From Gemmatimonadota bacterium (GTDB lineage Bacteria > Gemmatimonadota > Gemmatimonadetes > Gemmatimonadales > GWC2-71-9), in the NCBI GenBank assembly GCA_027294815.1, contig JAPULP010000325.1, positions 1 through 6,745 of the forward strand: DNA of 6,745 nt, read 5' to 3'. Each line of letters starts with the position of its first letter. Positions within the stretch are counted from its first letter, which is position 1. Shown here in pieces: positions 6,248-6,745 of the stretch. Below the pieces are notes generated by a model. That model was given only the letters and a program-made list of their open reading frames with translations, ran no database searches and was not told the origin of the DNA. The position numbers were made by a program, and so were the translations under genes.

Positions 6248-6310
6248 ATCGAATATCGAATGTCCAATATTGAACATTGGATATTGGATATTGGATATTG
6301 GATATTGATG
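6248..6310. repeat. Palindromic array of nine 7-bp units
   Basis: The stretch divides into nine consecutive 7-bp units. The left arm is ATCGAAT twice and then GTCCAAT. The right arm is ATTGAAC, four perfect ATTGGAT copies (6276-6303) and a degenerate ATTGATG. The left arm (6248-6268) is complementary to the right arm (6269-6289) at 18 of 21 positions, with the axis at 6268/6269. It begins 3 nt after the anti-sigma stop codon. It is much more AT-rich than its surroundings. It may be a dispersed repeat and could form a hairpin or cruciform, possibly ending the operon transcript. Confidence 0.85.
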
Positions 6311-6327
6311 TGGGTGTAGGATGTAAA

Positions 6328-6401
6328 GATTCCGTCACGAATCCCCTTCCCCAGTCGTTAATCAACGACACAAGTGGTTTGGTACAATTCCGGGGGATTC
6401 G
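6328..6401 (+). promoter_or_regulatory. Structured leader candidate that could hide the ribosome binding site
   Basis: CGAATCCCC (6338-6346) is the exact complement of GGGGATTCG (6393-6401), which contains the ribosome binding site of the gene starting at 6402. A competing helix is possible: GATTC (6328-6332) with GAATC (6339-6343). A separate hairpin, GTCGTT/AACGAC (6354-6359/6364-6369), lies in the loop. This would allow two alternative folds if transcription starts upstream of 6328. It conflicts with the promoter candidate at 6380-6388, which would start the RNA after most of these elements. Confidence 0.35.
6380..6388 (+). promoter_or_regulatory. Extended -10 promoter candidate
   Basis: TGG followed by TACAAT (6383-6388) matches an extended -10 element, with TACAAT agreeing with TATAAT at five of six bases. 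No good -35 is seen at 17 nt. Transcription would start near 6395, leaving almost no leader before the ATG at 6402. An alternative weak pair is TTGGAT (6298-6303), 18 nt and TGTAAA (6322-6327). Confidence 0.35.
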
Positions 6402-6745
6402 ATGACGACCATTCGCATCACAGCGCTTCTCGCGCTTCTTAGCATCTTCGCAACATTCCCGGTCGCGGCGCAGGACAAACCGCGCCACGATCGCTTCTGG
6501 TGGGCCTTCGGACTCGGCGGCGGTTGGAATGCCATCAACGTCAACTTCGAACCCACGACCAAACAGTGGCAGTTCGACTTTGACGGGCCCCGGGGTGCCT
6601 CCGCCTACTTCCGACTCGGTGGAACTGTCAACCAGCATGTGTTGTTCGGCGGTGAGGCGTTTGTGTTTTGGAGAGAGGGCCAGTCCGGACAAGACCTCGA
6701 GCGAGTCAACGTCAACGCAGTCGCACTGATCTACCCCGGTGCGGA
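6402..6745 (+). CDS. Secreted, probable outer-membrane beta-barrel protein, 5' part (runs off the window)
   Basis: An ATG at 6402 with GGGGG at 6392-6396 (5-nt spacer) opens a frame of 114 codons that stays open to the window end. Residues 1-23 are a signal peptide (MTTIRI, a hydrophobic core ALLALLSIFATF, then PVAA before Gln24). The mature part shows alternating aromatic and small residues in strand-like blocks: FWWAFGLGGGWN, ASAYFRLGGTVN, HVLFGGEAFVFWRE and VNVNAVALIYPG. This pattern suits a small outer-membrane beta-barrel of the OmpA/OmpW-like porin type. Function is not assignable from the visible part. Whether it belongs to the sigma factor's regulon is unknown; no GGAAC element precedes it. 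Confidence 0.75.
   Translation, partial: MTTIRITALLALLSIFATFPVAAQDKPRHDRFWWAFGLGGGWNAINVNFEPTTKQWQFDFDGPRGASAYFRLGGTVNQHVLFGGEAFVFWREGQSGQDLERVNVNAVALIYPGA

Noticed and set aside
6248..6310. CRISPR array
   Set aside because: The repeats are 7 bp, contiguous without spacers, and no cas genes are present.
6246..6692. Minus-strand open frame of 148 codons ending in repeated SNIQYPISN-type peptides
   Set aside because: Its C-terminal end is only the heptad repeat read in frame, and the rest is antisense to a gene with a good signal peptide and ribosome binding site.

Overview
The window looks like chromosomal DNA from a GC-rich Gram-negative bacterium with an outer membrane. The best guess is Gemmatimonadota or a neighbouring phylum. 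This rests on the gene mix: a TonB-dependent receptor with an N-terminal carboxypeptidase-regulatory-like domain beside an ECF sigma factor and a zinc-finger anti-sigma factor, lipoproteins with ALAC lipoboxes, and a small secreted barrel-like protein. No marker gene is present, so the phylum is an inference.

Layout. Positions 2-475 hold the 3' part of a thioredoxin-fold protein on the + strand. It converges on a minus-strand pair: a lipocalin-like lipoprotein (2167-1715) followed by a serine hydrolase lipoprotein (1667-498). A short hairpin (477-502) sits exactly between the convergent stops. The 251-bp divergent region 2168-2418 holds three perfect inverted repeats and an ECF-type promoter candidate. 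From 2419 to 6244 runs a tightly overlapped + strand operon: TonB-dependent receptor, ECF sigma factor, anti-sigma factor. Both junctions overlap by 4 nt. Downstream is an AT-rich palindromic array of 7-bp units (6248-6310) and a potentially structured leader. The start of a secreted, probable outer-membrane beta-barrel protein (6402 onward) runs off the window end.

How the genes may work together. The receptor, sigma and anti-sigma resemble a cell-surface signalling unit. An outer-membrane receptor would sense or import a substrate, a membrane-anchored anti-sigma factor would hold the sigma factor, and the released sigma factor would drive the operon. The order is receptor first, the receptor has no recognisable STN signalling domain, and the promoter candidate ahead of it has the GGAAC...CGT form that ECF sigma factors read. 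Autoregulation is therefore a reasonable hypothesis. The two minus-strand lipoproteins are probably co-transcribed and act in the periplasm or at a membrane; nothing in the sequence links them firmly to the receptor system.

The least explained parts are non-coding: the heptad palindrome, the leader that could sequester the next gene's ribosome binding site, and the repeat-rich divergent region.
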